Shown: in pieces, positions 34,513 through 42,892 of the stretch
Numbering within the stretch: the first letter of the stretch is position 1
Layout: each line of letters starts with the position of its first letter
Assembly (NCBI GenBank): GCA_016213265.1
Contig: JACRBA010000130.1
Coordinates: forward strand, 31,571-95,570
Source: Burkholderiales bacterium
Lineage (GTDB): Bacteria > Pseudomonadota > Gammaproteobacteria > Burkholderiales > Burkholderiaceae_C
Length of the DNA: 64,000 nt
Reading direction: 5' to 3'
The notes under the pieces: generated by a model
Seen by the model: only the letters and a program-made list of their open reading frames with translations
Databases searched by the model: none
Told to the model about the DNA's origin: nothing
Made by a program: the position numbers and the translations under genes

Positions 34513-35697
34513 TCAGACCCGTGTCGACAGCCAGCGGAACAGGCGGTCGACCTGGCCGTCGTACTCCGCGTCCAGGGCCCGGCGGGTGCCGGCCGCCAGG
34601 GCGGTGAGCTGCGCGACCAGCTCGTCGGCACCCCGCGCGGGGAACCCGTCGAACATGTAGTCGGTCATCGCCTCGACGCTGTCGAACATGGGCAGCGTCC
34701 ACAGGTGCGTCAGGCCCTGGGCCCCAGGCAGCGTGGTGAGCACCGGCTTGCCGTAGCACAGCGGCTCCACCGTCTTGATCTTGAGCCCCGTGCCACCCAC
34801 CATCGGGTTGATCGCGATGTCGATCGCGTCGTAGAAGGTGTGCAGTTCCTGCACGAATCCGAGCTTGATGACGCCCGCGCCTTCGCGCACATGCCGGCAC
34901 ACGCCACCCGCCACCACGATGGGGTGGGGGAACGGCACGCCACGGGCCTGCAGACGCGACAGGAACTCCGCCATGCTGAGGATGTTCCAGTCGTTGCCGC
35001 TGCCGAGGTAGCCGAAGGTGAGCGGGCGGCTGCCGTCGGGTGCGTCGAACGGACGCAGTGCCGGCTCCACGTAGGGCAGGTACAGGATGTTGCGGTGCCC
35101 GCGGCCAGCCAGCTCGGCGGCCTCTTCCTTCTGGATGGCGAGCGCCGCGTCGGCGCGGCGGATGGCCACGTCCTCGTCGGCATAGGTGGTGCTGAACCAC
35201 TGCGGCTTCATGCCGGCGGCGGTGTACTTCTCGCGGCGCTCACCGAAGATGTCATGGGTGTCGAGCACCTTCACGACGTCGCTGCCGAACTGCTCCAGCA
35301 GGGGCGAGTACCAGACGTAGTTGACGTGCACGACGCTGTAGCCGCGCAGGCGGTGCATGTCGCGCGCGGCCGCCTCGAGGCCGCGGTCGTACCAGTCGAC
35401 GATGCGGCACACATGCCCGGGCAGGATGTGCTTGGGTGCACGCGAACGCACCACGTTGACCCGCCCGAATTCGGCCGCCAGGGCATGCGACAGCGCCGGG
35501 TCGAAGCCTTCCTCGTTGTGGTACAGCAGATCGACTTCGAACCCGCGGCTCTTGTACAGCCGCACCAGCTGCATGATGCGGCGGGCGTTGCCCTGGTCCG
35601 CCGGCACGAGCCGGTTGAAGGTGACGACCAGCACGCGCGGCGCCGCCGTCCCGCTGGGCAGGAATTCGCCCGGTGCGGTGGGGGTGGACAGGTCCAT
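34513..35697 (-). CDS. Glycosyltransferase family 4-like
   Basis: A 394-residue GT-B enzyme with VLVVTFNRLVPADQGNARRI, VVKVLDTHDIFGERREKY, FGYLGSGNDWNILSMAEFL and the donor motif NPMVGGTGLKIKTVEPLCYG. The last corresponds to the GTGLKxxxxE sugar-nucleotide element also seen in the 775-residue GT nearby, so the two are homologous. The ATG overlaps the preceding stop codon by one base. It belongs to the 21-gene minus-strand capsule series. Donor and acceptor are unknown. Confidence 0.83.
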   Translation of the reverse strand: MDLSTPTAPGEFLPSGTAAPRVLVVTFNRLVPADQGNARRIMQLVRLYKSRGFEVDLLYHNEEGFDPALSHALAAEFGRVNVVRSRAPKHILPGHVCRIVDWYDRGLEAAARDMHRLRGYSVVHVNYVWYSPLLEQFGSDVVKVLDTHDIFGERREKYTAAGMKPQWFSTTYADEDVAIRRADAALAIQKEEAAELAGRGHRNILYLPYVEPALRPFDAPDGSRPLTFGYLGSGNDWNILSMAEFLSRLQARGVPFPHPIVVAGGVCRHVREGAGVIKLGFVQELHTFYDAIDIAINPMVGGTGLKIKTVEPLCYGKPVLTTLPGAQGLTHLWTLPMFDSVEAMTDYMFDGFPARGADELVAQLTALAAGTRRALDAEYDGQVDRLFRWLSTRV

Positions 35698-36731
35698 CAC
35701 GATGCCTCCACGGTGAACTCGGCCGCGCCGACGTCGCAGAAGCCGTCGCCCGGCACCGCGTCGCGCGGCAGGGACAGGTGCAGCAGGGCATCGCGCCCGG
35801 CGGGCACGCCCGGCAGCGAGATGCGCAGGAAGGCCCCGTGCTCGGTGTAGTCCACCGCATCGGGCTCGAGGCGTCGATCGCCCACGGCGATCTCGCCGCC
35901 TTCGATGCGGGCGCGCACGTTGCGCAGCAGCAGCCGCACGCGTGAGGGCGCCGCCCAGGGCAGCAGCAGCGACGCGAGGCCACGGCTGTTGAAGAGGGCG
36001 CGGCCCTCGTTGGCCACGTGGTGCGCGAGCGTGGACGCGCCGGCGGCCACCAGCAGCACCGGGTCGATGCGCAGGCGCAGCTGCACCCGTCCCGGCCCCA
36101 GCGGCTCCACATGCAGGTCGGCCTGCCGCGCCCGCGTGAGCTGCTGGCCCAGGGCCACGGCGCGTTCGGTGTCGCACAGCCCGGCCGGGCCCACGAGGCC
36201 GGCCAGGCCGGCGCTCGCCATGGCGCGCCCCGCGCCCGCTTCCACCGGCTGCAGGGCCGCCTGGCGCACCAGGCCGTCGAAGGCCGCCCAGCCGGCGAGG
36301 CTGGGCGCGCCATACAGCAGCAGGGGCACCTTGGCCGCCACCGCGTGGCTGGCCAGGCCCGCCAGCACTTGCGCCGTGCTGCGCGATGCCGGCACCGCCA
36401 GCAGGCACAAGCCTGCACGACGCAGCAGCCGCACCGCCTCGGCGGGCTGCTGCTCGGCCGAGACGCGCGGCCGCCAGGCGGGCTGCCCATGCGCGACCAG
36501 CACGTGGTCCACGTACCGCAGCGGGCCGGCCTGCACCCAGGCCAGCGGGCCCTGCGATTCGAGCAGCGGCATGACGCGCATGGCGTCGGTCAGCACCACC
36601 GGCGCGCCGGCACCGCCCTGCCCCTGGCGCACGGCGTGCGCCGCGAAGATATCGGCCCACGCCTCCACGGCGCTGGCTTGCGCCGGGACGGCCACGGGCA
36701 TCGGCGCGCCGGGCAGATCGAGCCAGCTCAT
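35697..36731 (-). CDS. Protein of unknown function within the capsule operon
   Basis: A 344-residue protein starting at the ATG at 36731, which overlaps the end of the upstream GT by 4 bp. It is rich in alanine, leucine and valine but has no transmembrane helix of clear length. AWVQAGPLRYVDHVLVAHG, RRAGLCLLAVPASRSTAQVLA and VPLLLYGAPSLAGWAAFDGL could be strands of a Rossmann-like fold. The last 130 residues look beta-rich (ADLHVEPLGPGRVQLRLRID, GAFLRISLPGVPAGRDALL). No catalytic motif was recognised. Close packing between two GT genes implies a role in polymer assembly. Confidence 0.6.
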   Translation of the reverse strand: MSWLDLPGAPMPVAVPAQASAVEAWADIFAAHAVRQGQGGAGAPVVLTDAMRVMPLLESQGPLAWVQAGPLRYVDHVLVAHGQPAWRPRVSAEQQPAEAVRLLRRAGLCLLAVPASRSTAQVLAGLASHAVAAKVPLLLYGAPSLAGWAAFDGLVRQAALQPVEAGAGRAMASAGLAGLVGPAGLCDTERAVALGQQLTRARQADLHVEPLGPGRVQLRLRIDPVLLVAAGASTLAHHVANEGRALFNSRGLASLLLPWAAPSRVRLLLRNVRARIEGGEIAVGDRRLEPDAVDYTEHGAFLRISLPGVPAGRDALLHLSLPRDAVPGDGFCDVGAAEFTVEAS

Positions 36732-38029
36732 CGCACCACCTCCCACGCGTCGTCGAGCAGCTGCCGCACCTGCGGGTACAGCGCCGCGGGGCTCAGCGTC
36801 TGCGCGCGCTGCGCCTCCACGGCGCGCCGCGCCGCGCGCTCCACCGGCGTGGGCAGCCCCGCGCACAGCGCCTCGATGTGGCGCGCCAGCTCGTCCACCA
36901 GGTGCGGCCCCACCGGCGCCTGGGCGATCAGCGGGCTGTCGAACTCGGGGTAGGAGCCGATGTCCACCGTGACCACCCGGCCGCCGCCCATCACCGCCCG
37001 CGGCAGGATCCCGGAGGTCTCGCCGTAGGTGGGGTAGCGCAGCACGAAGGACAGGTCGGCGCGGCCGAGCAGGATGTCCAGCTCGCGGGCATCCAGGTAG
37101 CCGGTGACCCGCGGGCCGTCGCCGTCGGGCCAGAGCTGGCGGATGCGGTCGGACACGGCGTATTCGCTCGGGCGTTCCTCGCCCGCGAACAGCAGCTTCA
37201 GGCGCGGCAGACCGGGCTTCACGCGGGCATAGGCGATCAGCACCTCATAGAGCATCTTGTTGCCCGTGAGGAAGCCGGGCACCAGCAGCACGATGTCGTC
37301 GGGCTCGACGCCGAAGCGCTGCAGCACCTCCGCCGTGTCCGGCGCCTGCGGCGCGGGCGGCAGCACGAAGTGCGGAATGCGCGCCAGCGGCCGGCCATGC
37401 TCGGCGCCCAGCGGCACGTCGAAGGCGCCGCCACGAAAACGCGCCTCGGCGTATCGGCTGTGCAGCATCAGGCCGCGCGCCGACGCCGCGATGCGCCGCA
37501 CCATCAGGCACTCCTGGTACAACAGGCCCGGCGTGCGGCCCAGCGAGCCATCGCGCGCCACGAAATCGGCGGGCACCTCATAGCCCGTGTCGCGCACCCA
37601 CTGGTGGAACATGCCGTTGGCGCGCTCGGCCTGCAGCGCCACCTGGTGCAGGTAGAACAGCGACACGTCGTGCACCACGACGACACCGGGGAAGCGGTGC
37701 AGGTGGTCGAGCATGTAGGCGCAGTCGCCGTTGTTGCCGACGTTGTAGAGCACCTGCGCACCGGCCTCGGGCTGGCGCGCCAGGAAGGCCGCCTCGTCGA
37801 TGACGGTGCAGGGCACGCCCGCCAGCGCCTCGGCGCTGTCCTTGGCGCGGCCCGCCTCGGCCACCAGGCACAGGTCGAAGTCCGCCCCCAGCATCGGCAG
37901 GTACTCGACGATGTAATCCGCCAGGCCGTTGCGCTGCGGCGGCAGGGGAGAGAACACGTACAGCCGGCGGCGCAGGCCAGCGCGCACCGGCGTCGCCGGC
38001 CGCACGACCGGTTCGTCGAAGTTGAGCAC
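36728..38029 (-). CDS. Glycosyltransferase family 4-like
   Basis: A 433-residue GT-B protein. RLYVFSPLPPQRNGLADYIVEYLP is the characteristic opening of a GT4 subgroup (PxxNGLADY), followed by VVVHDVSLFYLHQVAL. The donor half contains VLLVPGFLTGNKMLYEVLIA, RVTGYLDARELDILLGRADL and LRYPTYGETSGILPRAVMGG, the last being the glutamate-containing sugar-nucleotide site. It is in the middle of the capsule series, followed with a 4-bp overlap by an unknown protein. The substrate cannot be assigned. Confidence 0.85.
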   Translation of the reverse strand: MLNFDEPVVRPATPVRAGLRRRLYVFSPLPPQRNGLADYIVEYLPMLGADFDLCLVAEAGRAKDSAEALAGVPCTVIDEAAFLARQPEAGAQVLYNVGNNGDCAYMLDHLHRFPGVVVVHDVSLFYLHQVALQAERANGMFHQWVRDTGYEVPADFVARDGSLGRTPGLLYQECLMVRRIAASARGLMLHSRYAEARFRGGAFDVPLGAEHGRPLARIPHFVLPPAPQAPDTAEVLQRFGVEPDDIVLLVPGFLTGNKMLYEVLIAYARVKPGLPRLKLLFAGEERPSEYAVSDRIRQLWPDGDGPRVTGYLDARELDILLGRADLSFVLRYPTYGETSGILPRAVMGGGRVVTVDIGSYPEFDSPLIAQAPVGPHLVDELARHIEALCAGLPTPVERAARRAVEAQRAQTLSPAALYPQVRQLLDDAWEVVR

Positions 38030-38052
38030 GGGCTATCCTTTTCCGTCGCCCG

Positions 38053-39018
38053 TCAGGCCTGACCGGCCGAGGCCGGCTGGTTGGCCGGCCGGCCGGCAGG
38101 ACGCGCGCCGCCGATGGCCGGCGCACCACCCGGCGGCACCGGGCGGGCCAGCCACTCGCGCTCGAAGTTCGTGCGCTGCAGCGTCAGCATCTCGGAGCAG
38201 ATGTTGACGATCTCGCTCTTGAGCAGGGCCAGCCGGGCAGGCAGCGCCTCGGGGTTCTGGGTGAGCACCAGCCGCTTGAGGAACGCCACCTCGGCCTCCA
38301 GCGCAGCCAGCTTGCGGTCGGCCTCGCCCAGCGTCGAGGCGCCGATCTGGATGGGGTAGCTGCCCAGCGGCTGGCCGTCCGGGCCGCACACGCTGACCTG
38401 GTTGGCGCCATCGACCAGCCGGTCCACCCGCACCGGGATGGCGAAGTGGTGCACACGGCCATCCGCGGCGGATTCGTAGAAGGCCAGGGGCTCGGGCGCC
38501 TGGTCGTTCAGGCGCGCCAGCAGCGCCGGGCGCTGGGCCACGCCGTGCAGGTTGATCACCGCGCCCTGCAGCGCCCCGCCGCTCAGGCCGTGGAAACGCA
38601 CCTGGTACAGCAGGTCCACCGGCGCGCCGTCGGTCAGGCGCAGCAGCTCGTGCAGGCCCTGGATGGTGGTGGACAAGACCTGGCCGCCGCGGGAGGTGCG
38701 CACCTCGAGCGACACCGCCGTCTCGCCCACATGGGCCGGCAGCAGGCCGGCCTGGGGGATGCGCAGCTCGAAGGCGGAGTGTTCGCGTGAGGGCAGGTTC
38801 AGGCCGGACAGGTCGCGCGCGAAGTCGAAGACCGACAGGTTGGCCACGGCGGAGGCGACACAGCGCCCGTCGAGCCACAGCTGCACCACGTCGAAGGCCA
38901 GCGCGTCGTCGGCGGGCACCGAGAAGCCGATGATGCGGCCGTGGCCCCAGTCGATGCGGGCCTGGGCCAGCGGCACGCCGCCGATGGCGGCCGGATCGTT
39001 CACGTCGGAGGGAAGCAT
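38053..39018 (-). CDS. Cluster-specific beta-domain and coiled-coil protein, unknown function
   Basis: A 321-residue protein. The N-terminal 110 residues contain GRIIGFSVPADDALAFDVVQ, LWLDGRCVASAVANL and SAFELRIPQAGLL. This matches the layout of a beta-sandwich type domain also present twice at the N-terminus of the 1449-residue GT (GW-strand, LxxDGxxV, then FxxxxP). Residues about 225-260 (EADRKLAALEAEVAFLKRLV) form a coiled coil. The C-terminal 35 residues are Pro/Ala/Gly-rich. No enzyme motif is seen. It may recognise the polymer or dock other enzymes. It follows the gene at 39042-39794 by 23 bp. Confidence 0.6.
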   Translation of the reverse strand: MLPSDVNDPAAIGGVPLAQARIDWGHGRIIGFSVPADDALAFDVVQLWLDGRCVASAVANLSVFDFARDLSGLNLPSREHSAFELRIPQAGLLPAHVGETAVSLEVRTSRGGQVLSTTIQGLHELLRLTDGAPVDLLYQVRFHGLSGGALQGAVINLHGVAQRPALLARLNDQAPEPLAFYESAADGRVHHFAIPVRVDRLVDGANQVSVCGPDGQPLGSYPIQIGASTLGEADRKLAALEAEVAFLKRLVLTQNPEALPARLALLKSEIVNICSEMLTLQRTNFEREWLARPVPPGGAPAIGGARPAGRPANQPASAGQA

Positions 39019-39041
39019 GGGTAGGACCTCTCGGCGCGGAT

Positions 39042-39794
39042 TCAGGGAGCGGTTTCGAAGACGCTGGAGACCACCGGCGCCTCGCTGGACGGGGTGACCA
39101 CCAGGCCGGCGGTCAGGCGGCGGACCTCGAAGCTGCCGCGGCCGACCGGGTTGAAGAACAGGTGGAAGTCGAGCGCAGTGGTCTGCGACGGATCGAGCAT
39201 GTCGATCGAGAAACTGTCGGCCGCCAGCTGGCCCGGCTGCAACTGCAGCACCCGCTCGCTCCAGTGTTCGCCCACCTTCCACGCACACTTGGCGTGCAGG
39301 CCCGGCGCCGGGGTGCCGCGCACCTCGACGGCCAGGGACAGGCGCGCCGGCCCGGCCGGCATGTCCGCCAGCAGGCTGCGCGCATCGAGCACCACCGACA
39401 GGAAGCTGCCGTCGTAGTCGGCATGGTTGACCACCAGCGCGTAGGGCTCGTCCGCGCCGCGCGGCTGGCTCACCTGGATGAGCTGGATGAAGCCGTTGCG
39501 GTAGTCGCTGTACAGCGCGGTGTCCGGCCCGATGCGGAAGCCCGACGCCGGGTTGCTGGCCGCGGCGGTGGAGCTGGGCAGGCGCAACCACGCCGGAGTG
39601 AGGCTGCGCTCGGCCGCGCCCTCCTCCTGCCCGGCCAGCGGCGACAGGCCCACGGGCGCGCCCGCCACGTCATGGCCCGCGACGAGCTGGCAGAGCTGGT
39701 CGATGGTGTCGTTGAGCTGGCCCCGCAAGGCCTGCAGCTGCAGGGTGAGGCGGTGCACCTGTTCGTGCCGCTGTGCGTCGATGGGATGTGCCAT
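39042..39794 (-). CDS. Cluster-specific protein with N-terminal coiled coil, unknown function
   Basis: A 250-residue protein starting at the ATG at 39794. Residues about 8-45 (QHEQVHRLTLQLQALRGQLN, then DTIDQLCQLV) form a coiled coil. A beta-rich domain follows with FRIGPDTALYSDYRNGFIQL, ARLSLAVEVRGTPAPGL and TALDFHLFFNPVGRGSFEVR. The combination resembles the protein at 33633-34397, where FHFDVHLDRTVPLRF occupies the place of LDFHLFFNP. No signal peptide or catalytic motif was found. It is likely an assembly or scaffold factor of this capsule system. Confidence 0.58.
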   Translation of the reverse strand: MAHPIDAQRHEQVHRLTLQLQALRGQLNDTIDQLCQLVAGHDVAGAPVGLSPLAGQEEGAAERSLTPAWLRLPSSTAAASNPASGFRIGPDTALYSDYRNGFIQLIQVSQPRGADEPYALVVNHADYDGSFLSVVLDARSLLADMPAGPARLSLAVEVRGTPAPGLHAKCAWKVGEHWSERVLQLQPGQLAADSFSIDMLDPSQTTALDFHLFFNPVGRGSFEVRRLTAGLVVTPSSEAPVVSSVFETAP

Positions 39795-39875
39795 GGGGAT
39801 GACTGCTGCAAGAGTGGGGCCCGGCAGGGCAGGAATGCACCGCGCGGGAAGCGGCGCACACGGCGCCGGACGATG

Positions 39876-40781
39876 TTAGCTGGCTGACTGTGACGCCCTG
39901 GCGGCGTGGCGGGCGCCTGGAACTTTGTTTGAAATGGGTCCGGCCGTGGCCTCCGGGGGCGTCTGTTCGTAACCGTAGCGCCGCCGACCCGCGGCGCACA
40001 GGGTGCGCACCAGCGCCTGCTCGTCGTCGGACACCACGCTGTCCGCACGGCGAGCCACCGGCTGGATCTTCATGCCCTCGAACCAGGCGGCCTCGTAAGG
40101 CTCGTCCACGAAGCTCAGCAGCAGACGCAGCTGCTGGTGCGCATCGCGCAGCAGATCCTCGTAGCGCACCTCGTAGACGCGCGCCGGGAACGCCCGCTTC
40201 AGGCCCTGGGCGATCTGCGTGGCCTCGTTCCAGGACGCGCATGCGGCGGTCAACGGCTCGGGGCGACCGGCGCGGCCCGCGCGCAAGCTGGCCACCACGT
40301 CCAGCGGCTCACGCACCACATGCACGAACTTGGCGCGCGGCATGCTGGAAGCCGCGAGCAATGCACCATAGACGTTCTGCGGCGTGGCGTCGAACCAGCG
40401 GCGTGCCGAGGGACGGCGCCGTGCGAGGAACAGCGCCATGTAGCGGTTGTAGAGCTCGGCGCGCGAGCTGCTCTGGCGCAGCAGGGTGGCGAACTCCGCT
40501 TCGCTGATGCCATCCTGCGTGCGTTGGGCCTGCAAGGTGGGGTGCGTGAGCAGCAACCGGAACAGCGGCTCCGTGCCGAAGGGCTCGGCCCAGCGGAAGA
40601 AGTGGGTCGGCTCGGGGCTCGCCAGCTGGGGGTGGCGCTGCAGCATCGATCGCAGCACGCCCACCCCCGAACGCAGGCAGCCGATCACGAAGAACGGGGC
40701 CGGCTTCAGGCCGGCAGCGTCCGACGACGCGGAGGCGTCGCGCTCGGACGGCGGCTGGGTCGGAACGTCAGGGTCACTCAT
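39876..40781 (-). CDS. Sulfotransferase
   Basis: A 301-residue protein with an acidic, Pro/Ser-rich leader of about 28 residues. FFVIGCLRSGVGVLRSML at about 30-47 is the 5'-phosphosulfate loop, with RSGVG in place of RSGTT. FVHVVREPLDVVASLRAGR near residue 152 is the 3'-phosphate motif, with Arg and Ser present. FDATPQNVYGALLAASSMP between them is typical of Sulfotransfer_3 enzymes. The conserved RRRYGY element occurs late in the protein. It is separated from the upstream fusion gene by 281 bp, the largest gap inside the minus-strand series, and may have its own promoter. Confidence 0.8.
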   Translation of the reverse strand: MSDPDVPTQPPSERDASASSDAAGLKPAPFFVIGCLRSGVGVLRSMLQRHPQLASPEPTHFFRWAEPFGTEPLFRLLLTHPTLQAQRTQDGISEAEFATLLRQSSSRAELYNRYMALFLARRRPSARRWFDATPQNVYGALLAASSMPRAKFVHVVREPLDVVASLRAGRAGRPEPLTAACASWNEATQIAQGLKRAFPARVYEVRYEDLLRDAHQQLRLLLSFVDEPYEAAWFEGMKIQPVARRADSVVSDDEQALVRTLCAAGRRRYGYEQTPPEATAGPISNKVPGARHAARASQSAS

Positions 40782-41062
40782 GGTGGCTGGAGGTCGGGCT
40801 GCCGCCGCAGGAAGCGTGCCGGGCGGCGCCGTACACGCCGCATGGCCCGTTGGCACGGCTGAGCGCCAGCGGTGCGCACCGGGCCGGGCCACGGTGGGCC
40901 ACAGGCGTCCTGCGGGAGATCGTCACGACAGCATTCCTCGATTCGCCGCCAGGCGCCAGGCGGGGCGCGGCAAATGTACCGCAGGGGTCCGCGCACCCGT
41001 CGCCCGGAGCCCCCCCGGTTCGTGGGGTGGGCAAACGGTGCCCAGCGCCCCCGTCGCGGGAA
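40782..41062. other. 281-bp gap inside the capsule gene series
   Basis: No coding sequence fits the surrounding genes here. It is GC-rich with short inverted repeats (GGCGCC, GGCCCG/CGGGCC) but without a clear terminator or a consensus promoter. It is the only long gap between 31309 and 59541, so it may separate two transcription units. Confidence 0.45.
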
Positions 41063-42892
41063 TCAGCGGGCCTTGGTCGCGGGGCGCCGGGCAGCCCGGG
41101 TGACCCGCTCGGCATCGAACTCCGGCGGCGCCTTGCGGCCGGGGCGGTACCCGAGCTCAGCGTAGTCGGCCGCATAGACGCGGTCCAGGGCGGCCTGGAT
41201 CTCAGGTGTGACAACTTGCTCGAACGGATACGCCGCGGCCGGATGCCGCCACGGCCGGAATTGCAGGTCGGGCAGCCGCCGCGGCACGCTGCGGTGCAGC
41301 ACCCACGCCATGTCGGACGCGAAGTCCTCCACGCGGCCGACGAACCCGATCTTCACGTGGCGCCGGAAGCGGGCCAGCTGCGGCGCCTGAGGGGCCCAGT
41401 GGAGGTCCTGCCGGATGTTCGTCTGGCCCGCCAGGTTGGCCTCCACGAACTGCAGGAAGGCGAGGAAGTTGTGCTGCTGCTGCTCGATCGTGGCCGCCTG
41501 GCCCGGCGCAGGTGGGCGAAGCCCCCAATCGCGCACCAGCGATTCGCGGATGGCGGCGAAGCTGTGCGGGCCGGCATGCATGAACTTGTCGTTGAAGCAC
41601 GCATAGGCGCGCACGCCCGGGTCGCGGACGAAGGTGAAGACCAGGGCGCCCGAGGCGATCTGACGGTCGAACAGGCCCTGCACCGCCGGCGCCACGTCCT
41701 GGCTGCGGGCCAGCCCCGGGTGGGCGTAGATGGCGCTCGGGTCGGCGGCATAGCGGCCCGTCAGCATGAACAGCAGGTGGTTCTGGATGGTCGTGCTGGC
41801 CGCCTTGGGGATCTGCAGGTAGACCAGCGGCAGGCGATCGCCGCTGACCATGCCCGGCGGCCAGCGGCGCCCGCGCACGACGGGGGCGAACTGCGGCAGC
41901 GGCGGCAAGGGCGCGAGCTCGGCCGCCGCCGGCTCCACCAGCTCGGCGGCTTGCGCATGGCCGGCGGCCTTGGCCGGCAGGTGACGCAGCAGCGCCGTGG
42001 CGTCCAGGCGGCCCAGCGCTGCCAACGCGGCCGGGTGGTCCGGCCGCAGCGACAGGGCACGCTCCAGGCAACGCACCTGGCGTGGCACATGCAGGCCGCG
42101 CCGCGACAGCCGCAGCCAGTACTCCGGCAACCGGGCGCGGGCACGCGCCATGTCGCGGAAGGTCGACTCGTCGAGCGTGCCCTCCAGCGCCTTGTCGACC
42201 ACGCTGCCGAGCAGCGTGAGCGACTGCAGCGTCTGTGCCGTGGCATGGCCGCCGAAGGGCAGGCGCAGGTCGATGCGGTTGCGCCGCGGCAGGCGCTGGG
42301 CGTGCAGGCGGTCCTTGAGGTGCCACGGGTCGTAGCAGACATAGACGCGCGCCGCGCTGGCCGCGCTATCGGCGCCGTCGATGAAATCGCCCTTCCACGC
42401 CGCGGCGTGGCTGCCCGAGAAGCGCTGGTCGAACCAGACGCGGTCTGGCGCCAGGGTGGACTGGGGGTTGAGCGCCAGCACGGTGCAACCGGGCGCCACG
42501 GCGGAGAAGGCCAGCGCCGCATAGCCGCCCATGGACGGCCCATAGAACATGACCCGCTCGAAGCGCTCGAACCAGCCTTGGGCCTGCAGGCGCCGGAACA
42601 GCCGGTGCAGGGCCGGGTTGCGGTACCAGTCGGAGGCCACACGCTTGACACCCAGGATGGTGTGGCCTCGCCGGGACAGGAACGCCTCGCCCCACACCGG
42701 CCGGTCCAGGCCCACGGCCGGGCCTTCGTCGGCCGCCGGCTCGAAGCTGACCACCAGCGCGCTGCCGTAGGTGCCCGGCAGCAGCTCCACCCGGTGGTTG
42801 CCGAGCGTGAGCCCGCTGCGGCGACCCGCCAGCACATCGGCCACGAAGGCCTCCACCTCCGGCGTCGCCGCCGCTGCGCTCACCGCGTTCAT
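41063..42892 (-). CDS. Fusion of alpha/beta-hydrolase-like domain and sulfotransferase
   Basis: A 609-residue protein with three parts. Residues about 1-240 are alpha/beta-hydrolase-like: VMFYGPSMGGYAALAF gives a GxSxGG elbow (Ser120), and PFGGHATAQTL near 210 could supply the histidine. Residues about 245-305 look like a short TPR-type helical linker (CLERALSLRPDHPAALAALG). Residues about 350-609 are a Sulfotransfer_2-like domain, with YLQIPKAASTTIQNHL near 360, VFTFVRDPGVRAYACFNDK near 422 and the YAELGYRPG end. The hydrolase half matches the separate protein at 23337-24341. Joining a probable ester- or acyl-active enzyme to a sulfotransferase suggests sequential modification of one sugar. 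Confidence 0.78.
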   Translation of the reverse strand: MNAVSAAAATPEVEAFVADVLAGRRSGLTLGNHRVELLPGTYGSALVVSFEPAADEGPAVGLDRPVWGEAFLSRRGHTILGVKRVASDWYRNPALHRLFRRLQAQGWFERFERVMFYGPSMGGYAALAFSAVAPGCTVLALNPQSTLAPDRVWFDQRFSGSHAAAWKGDFIDGADSAASAARVYVCYDPWHLKDRLHAQRLPRRNRIDLRLPFGGHATAQTLQSLTLLGSVVDKALEGTLDESTFRDMARARARLPEYWLRLSRRGLHVPRQVRCLERALSLRPDHPAALAALGRLDATALLRHLPAKAAGHAQAAELVEPAAAELAPLPPLPQFAPVVRGRRWPPGMVSGDRLPLVYLQIPKAASTTIQNHLLFMLTGRYAADPSAIYAHPGLARSQDVAPAVQGLFDRQIASGALVFTFVRDPGVRAYACFNDKFMHAGPHSFAAIRESLVRDWGLRPPAPGQAATIEQQQHNFLAFLQFVEANLAGQTNIRQDLHWAPQAPQLARFRRHVKIGFVGRVEDFASDMAWVLHRSVPRRLPDLQFRPWRHPAAAYPFEQVVTPEIQAALDRVYAADYAELGYRPGRKAPPEFDAERVTRAARRPATKAR

